Positions 19,920-29,037 of a DNA stretch of 64,000 bases are shown one piece after another. Source of the stretch: Bog-756 sp963741055 (GTDB lineage Bacteria; Actinomycetota; Acidimicrobiia; Acidimicrobiales; RAAP-2); NCBI GenBank assembly GCA_963741055.1, contig CAVUGU010000010.1:151820-215819 (forward strand), written 5' to 3'. Every line of letters starts with the position of its first letter. Position 1 is the first letter of the stretch. The notes beneath the pieces are model-generated. The model worked only from the letters and a program-made list of their open reading frames with translations, was not told the DNA's origin and did not search any database. The position numbers and the translations under genes were made by a program.

Positions 19920-21620
19920 TTGCCCCTCGGTCGGCCGTATTTCGAGGCGAGCTCCCCTCTCGTATCCAGGGTGGCATTCCGATCCCTACTGGAGGGGATA
20001 CGCGGCCGGACCGCGGCCGCCAAAAAGCGCGCGTTCCGGCGGCCGAAACATCGGGTGTCCGGGCGGCCGAAACATCGGGTGTCCCAGCGGCGCGTACATC
20101 GGGCCACCCGCGGCGACTCCGTGAACGGTGACTCCAGCGTGAACGGCGAATTCAGCGTGAACGGGGCCTCGAACGTGAACGGCGATTCGTCCGCGAACGG
20201 GGCTTCGAGCGGGAACGGCGATTCGCCGGTGAACGGCTACTCGGGCGGGAACGGCGATTCCGAGAATCCAGGTTCGGCGACAACCAAGACGGGGCGCCGC
20301 GCCGCCTACACCTTCGTCGATCAGAGCTTCTCCTCGGTCTCGAACTTCGCCGTCGGCGTCGCCATCGCGAGGGTGGCCGGAGCCGCCGGGCTCGGTGCGT
20401 TCTCGCTCGCGTACGCCGGATGGCAACTGTTGGCCGCCCTGCACCGATCGCTGGTCACCGATCCCATGGCGATCAACGGGGTCATCTACAACGTCGACGG
20501 CCACGTGGACACCGAGGAGGTCCGCCGGGGGATCAGCAATGGCCTCGCCGCCGAACTGCTCCTCGGCCTCGTCGGAACGGTGATCTTCGGAATCCTGAGC
20601 CTCATATTCCTGGCCTTCGGGGCGACGACATTCGCCATCGGCATGGCGGCCATGGCACCGTGGCTTCCGGTGCTCCTCGCCCAGGACTACTGGCGATGGG
20701 TCGGCTTCATGACGCGGCGGCCGAAGCGAGCGCTGGCGAACGACACGGTCTTCAACTGTGTCCAGGGGGCGGCGTTCGTGGTGGTGTTCGTCACCCACAC
20801 TCACTCGATTGCGGCGCTCATCGCCGCCTGGGGACTCGGAGGCCTGGCCGGAGCGCTCTACGGCCTTCGCCAGTACCGCGTTCTGCCGTCGTTCTCGGGG
20901 GGTTGGGGCATGCTGCGCGGCCACTGGTCGATGAGCAAGTGGCTCGCCGGCACGTCGCTGTCAACCTCAGGTGGCACACAACTCTCGGTCTTCATCGCCG
21001 GCATCGTTCTCGGACCAGCCGGTCTCGGAGGGTTGAAGGCGGCACAGACGCTGGTCATGGGCCCCTCGGGCGTGCTGATCATGGCCGGAGGCAGCATCGG
21101 CCTGCCCGAGGCGAGCAAGGCGTACACGGAAAAGGGCCGGAGCGGGCTACTCCGCGTGGCCCGGGTCGTCACCTTGTGCGGCTTCTGCAGCTTCTTGGCG
21201 GGGGCAATTGTCATCGTCGTCTTCGGGAAACAGCTGTTGACGGCGATCTACGGACCATCGTTCGCCCACCTCGAGCTGGCCGCGATCCTCATGGCCATCG
21301 CCTACATGATCATCTCGTTCAGCCTGGGACCGGTCCTGGTCCTGAAGGCGACCCGCAACACCCGACCCCTCTTCCACATCCAGCTCTTGAGTCTGGTTGT
21401 GTCGGCGGCCAGCCTGGTCGTGCTCTCGGAGCTGTGGGGAGTCAACGGGGCAGCAGGCGCAACGATGGTCACCTTCGCGGCCGGCGCACTGGGCACGAGA
21501 CTGGTCCAGCACCGCGTCCTCCAGGGCCGTTACCTAGAGGGCGAGAAAACGAGCCCCTCGGATTCCCTCGACGGGCCGGCCCCCTCGCGGCCCGAACCGG
21601 GGGTTGAGCCAGTATTTTGA
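19920..21620 (+). CDS. Wzx-type polysaccharide flippase/exporter with repetitive N-terminal extension
   Basis: MATE/MOP-superfamily export protein expected to flip lipid-linked repeat units across the membrane. The membrane domain starts near residue 120 (YTFVDQSFSSVSNFAVGVAI) and holds about twelve hydrophobic helices to residue 540. The first ~115 residues are unusual: an Arg/Lys-rich stretch with RPKHRVS twice, then eight hexapeptides of the VNGDSS type encoded by 18-bp repeats. The TTG start at 19920 has no clear ribosome binding site, so translation may begin at one of the in-frame GTG codons within the repeats. Followed by regulator, chain-length and ligase genes, the usual order for a Wzx/Wzy pathway. 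Confidence 0.85.
   Translation: MPLGRPYFEASSPLVSRVAFRSLLEGIRGRTAAAKKRAFRRPKHRVSGRPKHRVSQRRVHRATRGDSVNGDSSVNGEFSVNGASNVNGDSSANGASSGNGDSPVNGYSGGNGDSENPGSATTKTGRRAAYTFVDQSFSSVSNFAVGVAIARVAGAAGLGAFSLAYAGWQLLAALHRSLVTDPMAINGVIYNVDGHVDTEEVRRGISNGLAAELLLGLVGTVIFGILSLIFLAFGATTFAIGMAAMAPWLPVLLAQDYWRWVGFMTRRPKRALANDTVFNCVQGAAFVVVFVTHTHSIAALIAAWGLGGLAGALYGLRQYRVLPSFSGGWGMLRGHWSMSKWLAGTSLSTSGGTQLSVFIAGIVLGPAGLGGLKAAQTLVMGPSGVLIMAGGSIGLPEASKAYTEKGRSGLLRVARVVTLCGFCSFLAGAIVIVVFGKQLLTAIYGPSFAHLELAAILMAIAYMIISFSLGPVLVLKATRNTRPLFHIQLLSLVVSAASLVVLSELWGVNGAAGATMVTFAAGALGTRLVQHRVLQGRYLEGEKTSPSDSLDGPAPSRPEPGVEPVF
20038..20084 (+). repeat. Two 23-bp direct repeats (24-bp period)
   Basis: The 23-base unit beginning GGCGGCCGAAACATCGGG occurs at 20038-20060 and 20062-20084 and is perfectly conserved. 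It encodes the doubled RPKHRVS segment in the flippase N-terminal extension. Confidence 0.9.
20121..20264 (+). repeat. Eight 18-bp tandem repeats encoding xNGxxx hexapeptides
   Basis: Units of the form GTGAACGGCGATTCG plus one codon repeat eight times in frame, giving (V/A/G)NG(D/E/A/Y)(S/F)x. Several units begin with GTG and could serve as alternative starts. Located at the beginning of the flippase coding region. Confidence 0.9.
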
Positions 21621-21631
21621 GGCCGGTCAGA

Positions 21632-21671
21632 AGTGGGACAGTCATCGGAGTAGGTACAGAAAAGTCCCACT
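21632..21671. repeat. 8-bp perfect inverted repeat upstream of the LuxR-type regulator
   Basis: AGTGGGAC at 21632-21639 is matched by GTCCCACT at 21664-21671, with 24 nt between. It lies just after the flippase stop and about 105 bp before the regulator start. It could be a weak terminator without T-tract, an RNA hairpin or a spaced operator for a dimeric regulator. Function unproven. Confidence 0.4.
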
Positions 21672-21775
21672 CGGGACGTATCTGAGTCGCCTCGAACTGC
21701 TCCTGGTAGGGAGAGCTTGAACCGGCACCCGCGCGGTGCGCGTGGGGCCGGCCGAAAAGGCAGCCCGGGAGACCG

Positions 21776-22576
21776 ATGGCCAGGCAAAAGCCAACCTCGA
21801 CCCGTCTGACCCCTACGTCCCTGCTCAGCTCAGGGACGGCATCGGATCGGATGGGCGCAGCCGAAGCGTCAGCTACACGCTGGGCGCCGGATCGATCGCT
21901 ACCCATCAGGGTGGTCGTCGTCGACGGGCAAGCGGTGTTTCGCTCCGGGCTGGCGAGCATCCTCAGCCACGACAGCCGCCTCGAAGTCGTGGCCGTCTCC
22001 GAGGGTGACCCGTCGCTCGCCGATCTCTGTGTCGAGATGTCCGTCGACGTCGTCGTCACCGATCTTCGTCTTCCCCACATCGACGGGATCGATCTCATCA
22101 GCATGATCGCCGCGGCATCCCCGAGCACCCGAACCTTGGTGGTGGCTTCGGTGGCCGACGGAGAGGTCGTCCCCGCCATGGCCGCCGGTGCCGCCGGGTT
22201 CCTCCTGAAGGTCGTGGAACCCGAGGCCATGGTGTCGGCAGTCGTGGCGGTGCACCTCGGCGAGCAGGTGTTGTGCCGCGAGGCGATCGACCTCGTGCTC
22301 GGAAGAGTCCCCGCTCGTCAGCTGACCCGGCGCGAGGCGGAAGTCCTGGAGATGGTGGCGCAAGGCATCGGGAACAAAGAGATCGCGGTGCGCCTCCAGC
22401 TCGGGGAGAAGACCGTCCGAAACTACGTAAGTCGGATCTACAAGAAGCTCTCGGTCCACAATCGCGTGCAGGCCGCCGCCTGCGTTCCACCCGCCGCTTC
22501 CCTGCGCACGGCTGATCTCGGCACGGGCGACAGGGAGCCTCGTCGCGCGACGTCCAAGCCGGTGGAGGTCGGTTGA
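21776..22576 (+). CDS. LuxR/NarL-family response regulator
   Basis: A 266-residue two-domain regulator. The receiver domain (about residues 43-160) has the phosphoacceptor aspartate in VVVTDLRLPHIDG and the conserved lysine in FLLKVVEPE. The first acidic pocket reads VVVDGQAVFR, keeping only one of the usual two acids. The output domain is a clear LuxR helix-turn-helix: LTRREAEVLEMVAQGIGNKE and EKTVRNYVSRIYKKL. No histidine kinase gene is visible in the window. Placed between flippase and chain-length genes, it probably controls this polysaccharide locus. Start uncertain: ATG 21776 or ATG 21851. The stop overlaps the TTG start of the next gene (TTGA). Confidence 0.88.
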   Translation: MARQKPTSTRLTPTSLLSSGTASDRMGAAEASATRWAPDRSLPIRVVVVDGQAVFRSGLASILSHDSRLEVVAVSEGDPSLADLCVEMSVDVVVTDLRLPHIDGIDLISMIAAASPSTRTLVVASVADGEVVPAMAAGAAGFLLKVVEPEAMVSAVVAVHLGEQVLCREAIDLVLGRVPARQLTRREAEVLEMVAQGIGNKEIAVRLQLGEKTVRNYVSRIYKKLSVHNRVQAAACVPPAASLRTADLGTGDREPRRATSKPVEVG

Positions 22577-24312
22577 CCGAGCAGCCCTTCAACATCCGGG
22601 AGTGGTTCCGACCGATTTGGTCGCGCCGCTGGTTTGTAGGCCTCCTGGCAGCACTCGGCCTCTTCGGAGGTGTGGCATTCGGGATACTCAGTCCTCCGTC
22701 GCCGAGCGCGACCGCGCTCGTGCTGCTCCCTCCGACGACTGTCAGCTCCTCGGGCACCCCCACGCGTGATACCGCGACAGAGATCGAGATCGCCAAGAGC
22801 GCTCCTGTCCTCACGGCCGCCGGAAAGTCGGTCTCCCCTGCACTGGGATTCACCGCAATGGAGAAGCTCGTCTCCGTGGCGGCACCGAGTCAGGACATCC
22901 TCCAGGTCCAAGCGCACGCTCCCTCCGGACCGGAGGCGGAGCGCCTGGCCAACGCGGTGGCAAACGAATACATCCAATTCGTCACGGCGGACAGCACCAA
23001 GGCCACCGACTCCGCCGTGTCGGAGCTGCAACAACAGTCGTCCCAGCTCACGAACCAGATCCAGCAACTTCAGAACCAGATCAACGCCATCACGACACGC
23101 CTCGCCACCGAGGGCCCCTCGTCGCCCAGCGGGCAGCAGGACTCCGCCCAGCTCGGGTCACTCAGCGCGGAGCAACAGCAGATCTCCCTCCAGATCGACA
23201 ACATCAACACCCAGATCGCCTCGGCCCAGAGTTCGAACATCTCGCAGTCGACGCCGCAGGGAGCCCAGCTCCTTCAGCGCGCCACGTTCTTCCAGGCGCC
23301 GTCGAAGAGTTCGATCGCACTCACCGGAGTAGTGGGACTCATCGCGGGCCTGCTCGTCGGCTTCATCGTTGCCTTGGTCAGGGGGCGGCGCGACCGACGA
23401 TTGTTCACCCGGTACGAGATCTCCACTGCGATCGGCGTCCCCGTACTCGCCTCCCTGCACGCCGACCGGCAGGACACCAGCGACGAGTGGTCCGCTCTGT
23501 TCGAGACGTATGCGCCCGATGGCGTCGACGCCTGGAATCTGCGCAACATTCTGCGCGAGACCGTCTCTGAGGGAGCTGTCTCTCCGACGCAAATTCGAGT
23601 CGTGTCCCTGGAGGGTGACGCTGCCGCACTGGCCGTCGGCCCCCAGCTCGCCCTTTTCGCCAACCGGACGGGCACGCCGGTCGATTTCGCCGCTGACGCG
23701 CACCCCTTCCTCCAGAACCTGCTGGCGGTGTCGACCCTTCGGCACCCGTTCGTCTCGGAGACGTCCGAAAAGCTGAACGGCATCGCTGGTCCAGTCGCGA
23801 TCAGGACGGTCGTCTTCGATCCCGACGAGCCGACGCTCGAAACGTTCGCCGGTCCGTGCGTACTCGCGGTCTCAGCGGGGTTCGCCTCTGCCGACGAGCT
23901 CGGCCAGCTCGCCCTCGCCGCGGCGGACAGTGGCCAGCGCCTCGACGGCATGGTGGTCGTCAACCCCTATCCGAGCGACAACACCACTGGAGTCCCGCGC
24001 ATCGTGGTCCCGGAGTCCGCGAGCTCCGCGGTGGATGCTTCCCCGGCTGAGGCCAACGGCCACCGCAACGGCGCGCTGCACATCCCTGCCGTCGCCGCCA
24101 ACGGGACCGCCCAACCCGTCGATCACGACCTCGATGAGAGCGCGGAGGATGTCGGAAGGACCGTTCCTCAGCCTCCGCGCGATCCGCACCGCGGCGCGCC
24201 GGCACTGGAAGTTCATGGTCGCGGTCCCGCTCGCCGGTCTGCTGATCGGCGCCGGACTCCACGTGGTGATCCCGCGGAAGTACGCCGCCAACACCAGTCT
24301 CTTCCTCACTGA
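22573..24312 (+). CDS. Wzz-like chain-length protein with degenerate BY-kinase domain (first of pair)
   Basis: Polysaccharide co-polymerase type membrane protein of up to 579 residues. Helix 1 is near residues 17-38, then a periplasmic-side domain with a glutamine-rich coiled coil (LQQQSSQLTNQIQQLQ, about residues 148-215), and helix 2 near 243-266. The cytoplasmic region resembles a tyrosine-kinase/ParA fold, but the strand-loop that should hold the Walker A motif reads VVSLEGDAAALAVGPQ, without GxxGxGK(S/T), so ATP binding is doubtful. The last ~60 residues look unlike coding sequence of this family and overlap the next gene by about 180 nt. One base change near 24100 would end it by ATGA overlap at 24134, so a frameshift is possible. 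TTG start coupled to the regulator. Confidence 0.8.
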   Translation: MTEQPFNIREWFRPIWSRRWFVGLLAALGLFGGVAFGILSPPSPSATALVLLPPTTVSSSGTPTRDTATEIEIAKSAPVLTAAGKSVSPALGFTAMEKLVSVAAPSQDILQVQAHAPSGPEAERLANAVANEYIQFVTADSTKATDSAVSELQQQSSQLTNQIQQLQNQINAITTRLATEGPSSPSGQQDSAQLGSLSAEQQQISLQIDNINTQIASAQSSNISQSTPQGAQLLQRATFFQAPSKSSIALTGVVGLIAGLLVGFIVALVRGRRDRRLFTRYEISTAIGVPVLASLHADRQDTSDEWSALFETYAPDGVDAWNLRNILRETVSEGAVSPTQIRVVSLEGDAAALAVGPQLALFANRTGTPVDFAADAHPFLQNLLAVSTLRHPFVSETSEKLNGIAGPVAIRTVVFDPDEPTLETFAGPCVLAVSAGFASADELGQLALAAADSGQRLDGMVVVNPYPSDNTTGVPRIVVPESASSAVDASPAEANGHRNGALHIPAVAANGTAQPVDHDLDESAEDVGRTVPQPPRDPHRGAPALEVHGRGPARRSADRRRTPRGDPAEVRRQHQSLPH

Positions 24313-25669
24313 GCCATCGAACTCGGATCCGGCCCAGGCCATTGCCAACGACGTCAGCTTGCTGCAGACCCGCCCCGTAGCCCTCGGCGCCATCGCGCAG
24401 CTCCATCTCCACAACACGAGCGCCGAAAGCTTCCTGGCTTCGTACCAGGGTGTCGCCGTGAGCAACACCATCCTCTCGATCACCTTCAGCGCCCACTCGC
24501 CCGAGGCGGCCGTGGCCGGAGCGAACGCGGTCTCCCGTTCGTTCCTCGATGTCAGGTCGCACGAGCTCGGGATCCAGACGGGGGTGGTGGTGAACGGTCT
24601 GCAGAGCCAGATCGACGCGCTCAACTCCGAGATCGACCGGCTGGGACCTGCAATCGACCTCCTGTCCTCGGGGTCGCCAGCGCAGCAATCAGGGCCGGAA
24701 CTGGCCAGCCTGATCGCCCAGCGGAACGCGGATTCCTCACAGGTGACCCAGCTCGAGGGACAGATCCAACAGAACTACCTGAACGAGAAGTCGGTGACGG
24801 GAGCCAGTCAGATCCTCGCCCCGGCCGCCGAGATCCCGGTTTCTGCCAAGAAGGTCGCCCTCATGGACGGACTCTCGGGTCTCGTGGCTGGTCTCGGCAT
24901 CGCCCTGATGGTCCTCATCCTCTCGATCGTGGTTTCCGACCGCCTTCGGACACGGGCAGAGGCGGCAGAAGCGCTGAATGCTCCCGTGGAGCTCAGCATT
25001 CGCCGCTTCCCACGCCGCCGTCGGTCGAGCCTGCGCACCCTCCGGCACCTTCTGAAGCAGCCGAGCCGAGAGCTCGTGATGATCGATCGACGGCTGCGCG
25101 ATCACGTCACTGCGCTCGCGTGGCCGGCGCTGGCAGTCGTCTCCGTCGAAGCGGGAGACGCGGCTGCGCTCTCCGTGGCCAGTGCCGCGTCCTCCCTCGC
25201 CCGTGAAGGACGGAACGTCGTGGCCGTCGACCTCGCTCCCGATCGTCCTCTGGCGAAGCTGCTCGGCATCTCGGGACCCGACGGAGTACCCCAGACGGTC
25301 ATGGTGCGCGGCCAGCGCGTGACCGTGATGATCGGCGCAGATGATCCGGCGGACGACGACGCCATGGGCCAGCTCGCGGGTCACTTCGGTGGGGACGAGG
25401 TCGTGCTGGTCCTGGCCGGGGCAGATCCCGCCCTGGGGGCCGAGCACCTGGCCATGTGGGTGTCGGAGTCGGTCGTCCTGATCGACGTGCGCAAGGCGAG
25501 CGGCGAGACCGCCAGGACCTCCGCCGAGCTGCTCCGGCGGGCGAAGATCCGCATCCGCTCGGTCGTCATCATCGGTTCCGACCCGAACGACAAGAGTGTC
25601 GGTGCCCGCGAGGGGGCCGACGAAACCCGGCAACGCAGCAGAGGCGCCACTCTCGTCGTCGCTCGATGA
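24134..25669 (+). CDS. Wzz-like chain-length protein with degenerate BY-kinase domain (second of pair)
   Basis: About 511 residues. Membrane helix 1 is near residues 28-46 (FMVAVPLAGLLIGAGLHVV), then a Wzz-type domain with heptad-like segments (LQSQIDALNSEIDRL), and helix 2 near 238-262. The cytoplasmic part has the layout of a BY-kinase or MinD-like domain, with VVSVEAGDAAALSVASAASSL in place of the Walker A region and VVAVDLAPDRPL in place of Walker A'. Lys and Gly of the P-loop are absent, and there is no Tyr cluster at the C-terminus. It likely sets chain length by scaffold action rather than phosphorylation. Start ATG 24134 (or 24149); the stop overlaps the next ATG. Confidence 0.82.
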   Translation: MRARRMSEGPFLSLRAIRTAARRHWKFMVAVPLAGLLIGAGLHVVIPRKYAANTSLFLTEPSNSDPAQAIANDVSLLQTRPVALGAIAQLHLHNTSAESFLASYQGVAVSNTILSITFSAHSPEAAVAGANAVSRSFLDVRSHELGIQTGVVVNGLQSQIDALNSEIDRLGPAIDLLSSGSPAQQSGPELASLIAQRNADSSQVTQLEGQIQQNYLNEKSVTGASQILAPAAEIPVSAKKVALMDGLSGLVAGLGIALMVLILSIVVSDRLRTRAEAAEALNAPVELSIRRFPRRRRSSLRTLRHLLKQPSRELVMIDRRLRDHVTALAWPALAVVSVEAGDAAALSVASAASSLAREGRNVVAVDLAPDRPLAKLLGISGPDGVPQTVMVRGQRVTVMIGADDPADDDAMGQLAGHFGGDEVVLVLAGADPALGAEHLAMWVSESVVLIDVRKASGETARTSAELLRRAKIRIRSVVIIGSDPNDKSVGAREGADETRQRSRGATLVVAR

Positions 25670-27001
25670 TGACCGCGGCACTCGTACCGACCTACGAGGC
25701 ACCGGTGGCTGCCTCCACGCCGCCCCGGCGGAGCTCACGGCTCGGCTCGACATCTGGCCGCAAGACGCTGCGGCGGGTGTGGGTGATCTGGGCGCTGTTG
25801 TTCTTCAACGTGCTGTCCTACGCCAAGCAACCGACCGTCATCCCCATTCCGCACAAGATCGGGCAGGTGCTCACGCAAGGTGCGCTGGTAGCTGCCTTCG
25901 TGCTCGCATTGTCGATCAACCCGAAGATCCGGATTCGACCGAATCTGTTCCTCGCCCTGTACAGCGCGTTGGCCATTCTCTCGCTTGGCGATGAGCATCC
26001 GGCTGGTCGGGATCGGCACGGACTACCGGGCGTTCCGGCTGGTCGGATTCGTGCTCGTGCTGTGGATGCTCACCCCCTGGTGGGGCCGTCGAGATCTCCT
26101 CCTGCTCAAGTGCCAGGTCCGTTTCCTCGTCCTGATCCTGATCACCGTCGCACTGGGTCTCGTCCTCTCTCCCGGCAAGGCCCTGGCCGTGAACTTTGGA
26201 GCGAAGCGCCTCACCGGCGCCCTCTGGCCGATCCCTCCGACCCAGGTCGCGCACTACATGGCCGAGCTGGCAGGGCTCACCATTCTCATGTGGATGTGCG
26301 GCATCATCACCCGCCGGCGTGCCCTTTGGTTGGCCATTCCCGCCGCGGTCGGCCTCCTCGCCACCCAGACCCGCACCGCGCTGCTGGCACTGCTGGTCGG
26401 TCTCATCGTGGCGACCGTGAGCCTGCTCAAGACCAGTCGGCGGAGTCGGAGAGTGCTGACCTGGACCGGGGTTGTCGTCCTGGTGGTCGCCCTGCCCCTT
26501 ACGCCGCTGGTGAACGCCTGGCTGGTGCGGGGGCAGAACTCGAGTGAGCTCAACAACCTGTCGGGGCGCACCCTGGTGTGGCCCTTGGTGTTGTCCGAGT
26601 CTCGTCCCGACACCAACAAGATCTTCGGATCGGGGCTCTCGAACGGCAGCCTGGTCGATTCGAGTCCCGGGGTCAACGGGCTGCCGATCGACAGCAGCTG
26701 GATACTCACCTACCAGGACCAGGGCCTGGTAGGTGTCGTCCTCGAGGCCGTCATCTTCTTGACGCTGCTCACCATCGCCCTGCTTCGCCCGCGCAGCCCG
26801 GCGCGCGCCATCGCTCTCTTCTTGATCGTCTACTGCCTGTGCGCCTCGTTCACCGAGAGTGGGATGGGCGTGGCATCGACCTACCTGCTCGATCTCACCG
26901 TGGCCGCGTCCCTGCTCGCTTCGGCGCCGACGCGTCGGAAGCGGTTCGCGTCACCGGAATTGCCGGGTACGTTCGCCGCAGCGACAACCGCCTCGAACTG
27001 A
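25666..27001 (+). CDS. O-antigen ligase/polymerase-family membrane protein (frameshifted near 25986)
   Basis: Multi-span membrane protein of about 444 residues, probably the Wzy-type polymerase or ligase of the locus. N-terminal helices (VWVIWALLFFNVLSY and LTQGALVAAFVLALSI) are read from ATG 25666. After LFLALYSALAILSL the frame breaks, and one base later the reading continues as AMSIRLVGIGTDYRAFRLVG to the stop at 27001. The Wzy_C-like core includes LLATQTRTALLALLVGLIVA and the extracytoplasmic loop with GRTLVWPLVLSES, typical of the family. The missing frame is explained by one extra G near 25987. Start overlaps the preceding stop (ATGATGA). Converges with the heparinase-like gene. Confidence 0.82.
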
Positions 27002-27019
27002 CGGGAGCCCGTCGCCGCG

Positions 27020-29037
27020 TCAGTCGACGATCAGCGACGTCACCAGCTCGAGGCGCGCCTCGGCAGGTGGTTTCCCCCACGATCGACCACGCTGGCTGCT
27101 TCCGGCCGAACCCGGCCGAGTACCAGCCCATCACCGGTTGGGTGAGGCCTCTGACGCAGGTCCACGTCACCCCGTCGCACAATCGAAGCTCGGCCGTGCT
27201 CCTGCGCCCCTCGCGAGTCGGCCATTGCATCCGCACGACCAGGCCTTCCAACGCCGCCTCCACGTCGGGACCGAGGTGGAAGGCCGACGCGCACCGGGTG
27301 GGTCCCCTCGGTCTCGACGGTGTCGACCATTCGCAGCTCGCGGCCGGAGATCTCGACTCGCCGGCGGTGGATGGCAGGAGGAGTCAGACGGACGTACCCG
27401 TCATGCTCGGCGACCCAACGATCGACCTCGCCGTCGTCGCGGGTGGCGACCTCGACCAAGCGGGTCGATGCATGTCGGCTCCACAGGGTCGGGCCCCCCG
27501 ATACCGACTGGTCCACGCCGCCCACCTCCACGGCGTTGTGACCAACCGTCGACCGGAAGAAGCTTCGCCACTCCTGGTTCCCCTGGTAGCAGTACGTCCC
27601 GGGATCGGCGAGCACCTCGACCCCGTCCACCCGGACCTCCACGCTCAGGGCGTCCGCGTGGGCGTGGGCGGCGATCGACAGGTACCCGTGGGGGCCGGCG
27701 TCACAGCGACACCACAGCTCACGCCCGTCCGGCAAGGTGCTCCGCATGATCGTCAGCCCGGCGTCGGCGAAGTGCGATCTGCGCCGGCTCTGGTGTTCGA
27801 CACCTGGGTGCCGGACGGCCAGCGAGGACACCAGGACGCTCTTCGTGTCCACCTCGGCCACCGGCCACCACTCTGGGGTGCCGAAGATCGAGCCACCCAG
27901 GGCGAGGAGGCTCTCCCACCTGTTCCCGCCGGGATCGTCCAGCAACAGGGCTCGTCCGTCGTCGCTGTCCCCTTGGCGCGGCCCACCAAGACGCACGTCG
28001 ACGATCGAGGCCGCAGCGTCGAGCATTCCGCACAGGAGCTGTAGCGTTCCATCGCTCAGAGGACGGCCGGCCCGGTCGGCCTCGGCGACGGCGAGCAATC
28101 CCAACTCGGTCACCAGCACGTGGTAGTCGCTCGCCAGCTCACGGTTGAGACCGCTCGGGAAGGTGTTCCTCCGGAGCTCCTCTTCCAACAGCGCGCGGGC
28201 ATGGACCTCCCAACCCTCGCTCTCGGGGAACCAAGGGAAGGCCAACGACGCGATCAGCTGGCCGGCTGCCTCGGCGATCACGTGGTTGTTGGCAGAGGAG
28301 CCCCGACTCTGGAATCCGGCGAGAAACCGCTGGTGCCACCAGATCTGGACGCGGGCATCCGGGTTGTCGTCGAAGAGGGACTCGACTCCGTCCCAGGCGT
28401 CCAACAAACGCCTGATCCACACGAAGGAGATCAGGCGGATCCCGAGCTCGATCCCGCTCGTCCAGTGGATCCCCGACAGAAACCGGTTCTTCGCCCACCA
28501 AGAACGCAGATGATCGGCGACCCGCTCTGCGTAGCGACGCTCACCCGAAAGGGCGAAGGCAGCTGCCAGCAACGTCAGGTGGTGCAGACGAGAGAGCTCC
28601 CACACTTGCTTGACGTTTCCCGAGACGGTCTCCGAGCGCGAGTCGATTCCGAGCGAGTAGTCGTGTTCGGGTGCGCGACGGCCGGTGACCGGATCGAAGA
28701 ACCAATCCGGGTCTCCCATGTCCTTGCGCTCGACGCCGAGGATCTCCCACCGCCCGTCGAGCAGCTGGTCGGCTGCCTCGATCAGGCGATCTCGTACGTC
28801 GGGGGGCACCTGCTCGAGTGCGACCAGTGGGAGTGTCGACTCGAAGTGCCGACTGCCAACGCGCACGGAGGAAGGCGGTCCTCGCCGGCGCCGACTCGCG
28901 GACTGGATTCCCTCGCTGCCCACCTGAAGACGACGCCAGGCCACCTTGCGTGCCTGATCCGAGCACCGCCAGCCGACCTCGGCGGCCGACATCCCCCGGA
29001 ACCGGTTGACGTACCACCCAAGTCGTTCTGCGTTCAC
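27020..29037 (-). CDS. Heparinase II/III-family polysaccharide lyase (two indels near the 3' end)
   Basis: About 672 residues. An alpha-toroid N-terminal half (WYVNRFRGMSAAEVGWR; GIHWTSGIELGIRLISFVWI; SSANNHVIAEAAGQLIASLA with the NNH motif) is followed by a beta-sheet C-terminal half (HAHADALSVEVRVDGVEVLA, PGTYCYQG, HNAVEVGGVDQS). These match heparinase II/III and alginate-lyase-like enzymes that cleave uronic-acid polymers. The open frame runs on to 27040 with nonsense sequence after HPVRVG. One extra G near 27283 shifts into FHLGPDVEAALEGLVVRMQW, and a second change near 27070 leads to PAEARLELVTSLIVD and stop at 27020. GTG start overlaps the upstream stop by 4 nt. No signal peptide is evident. 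Confidence 0.85.
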
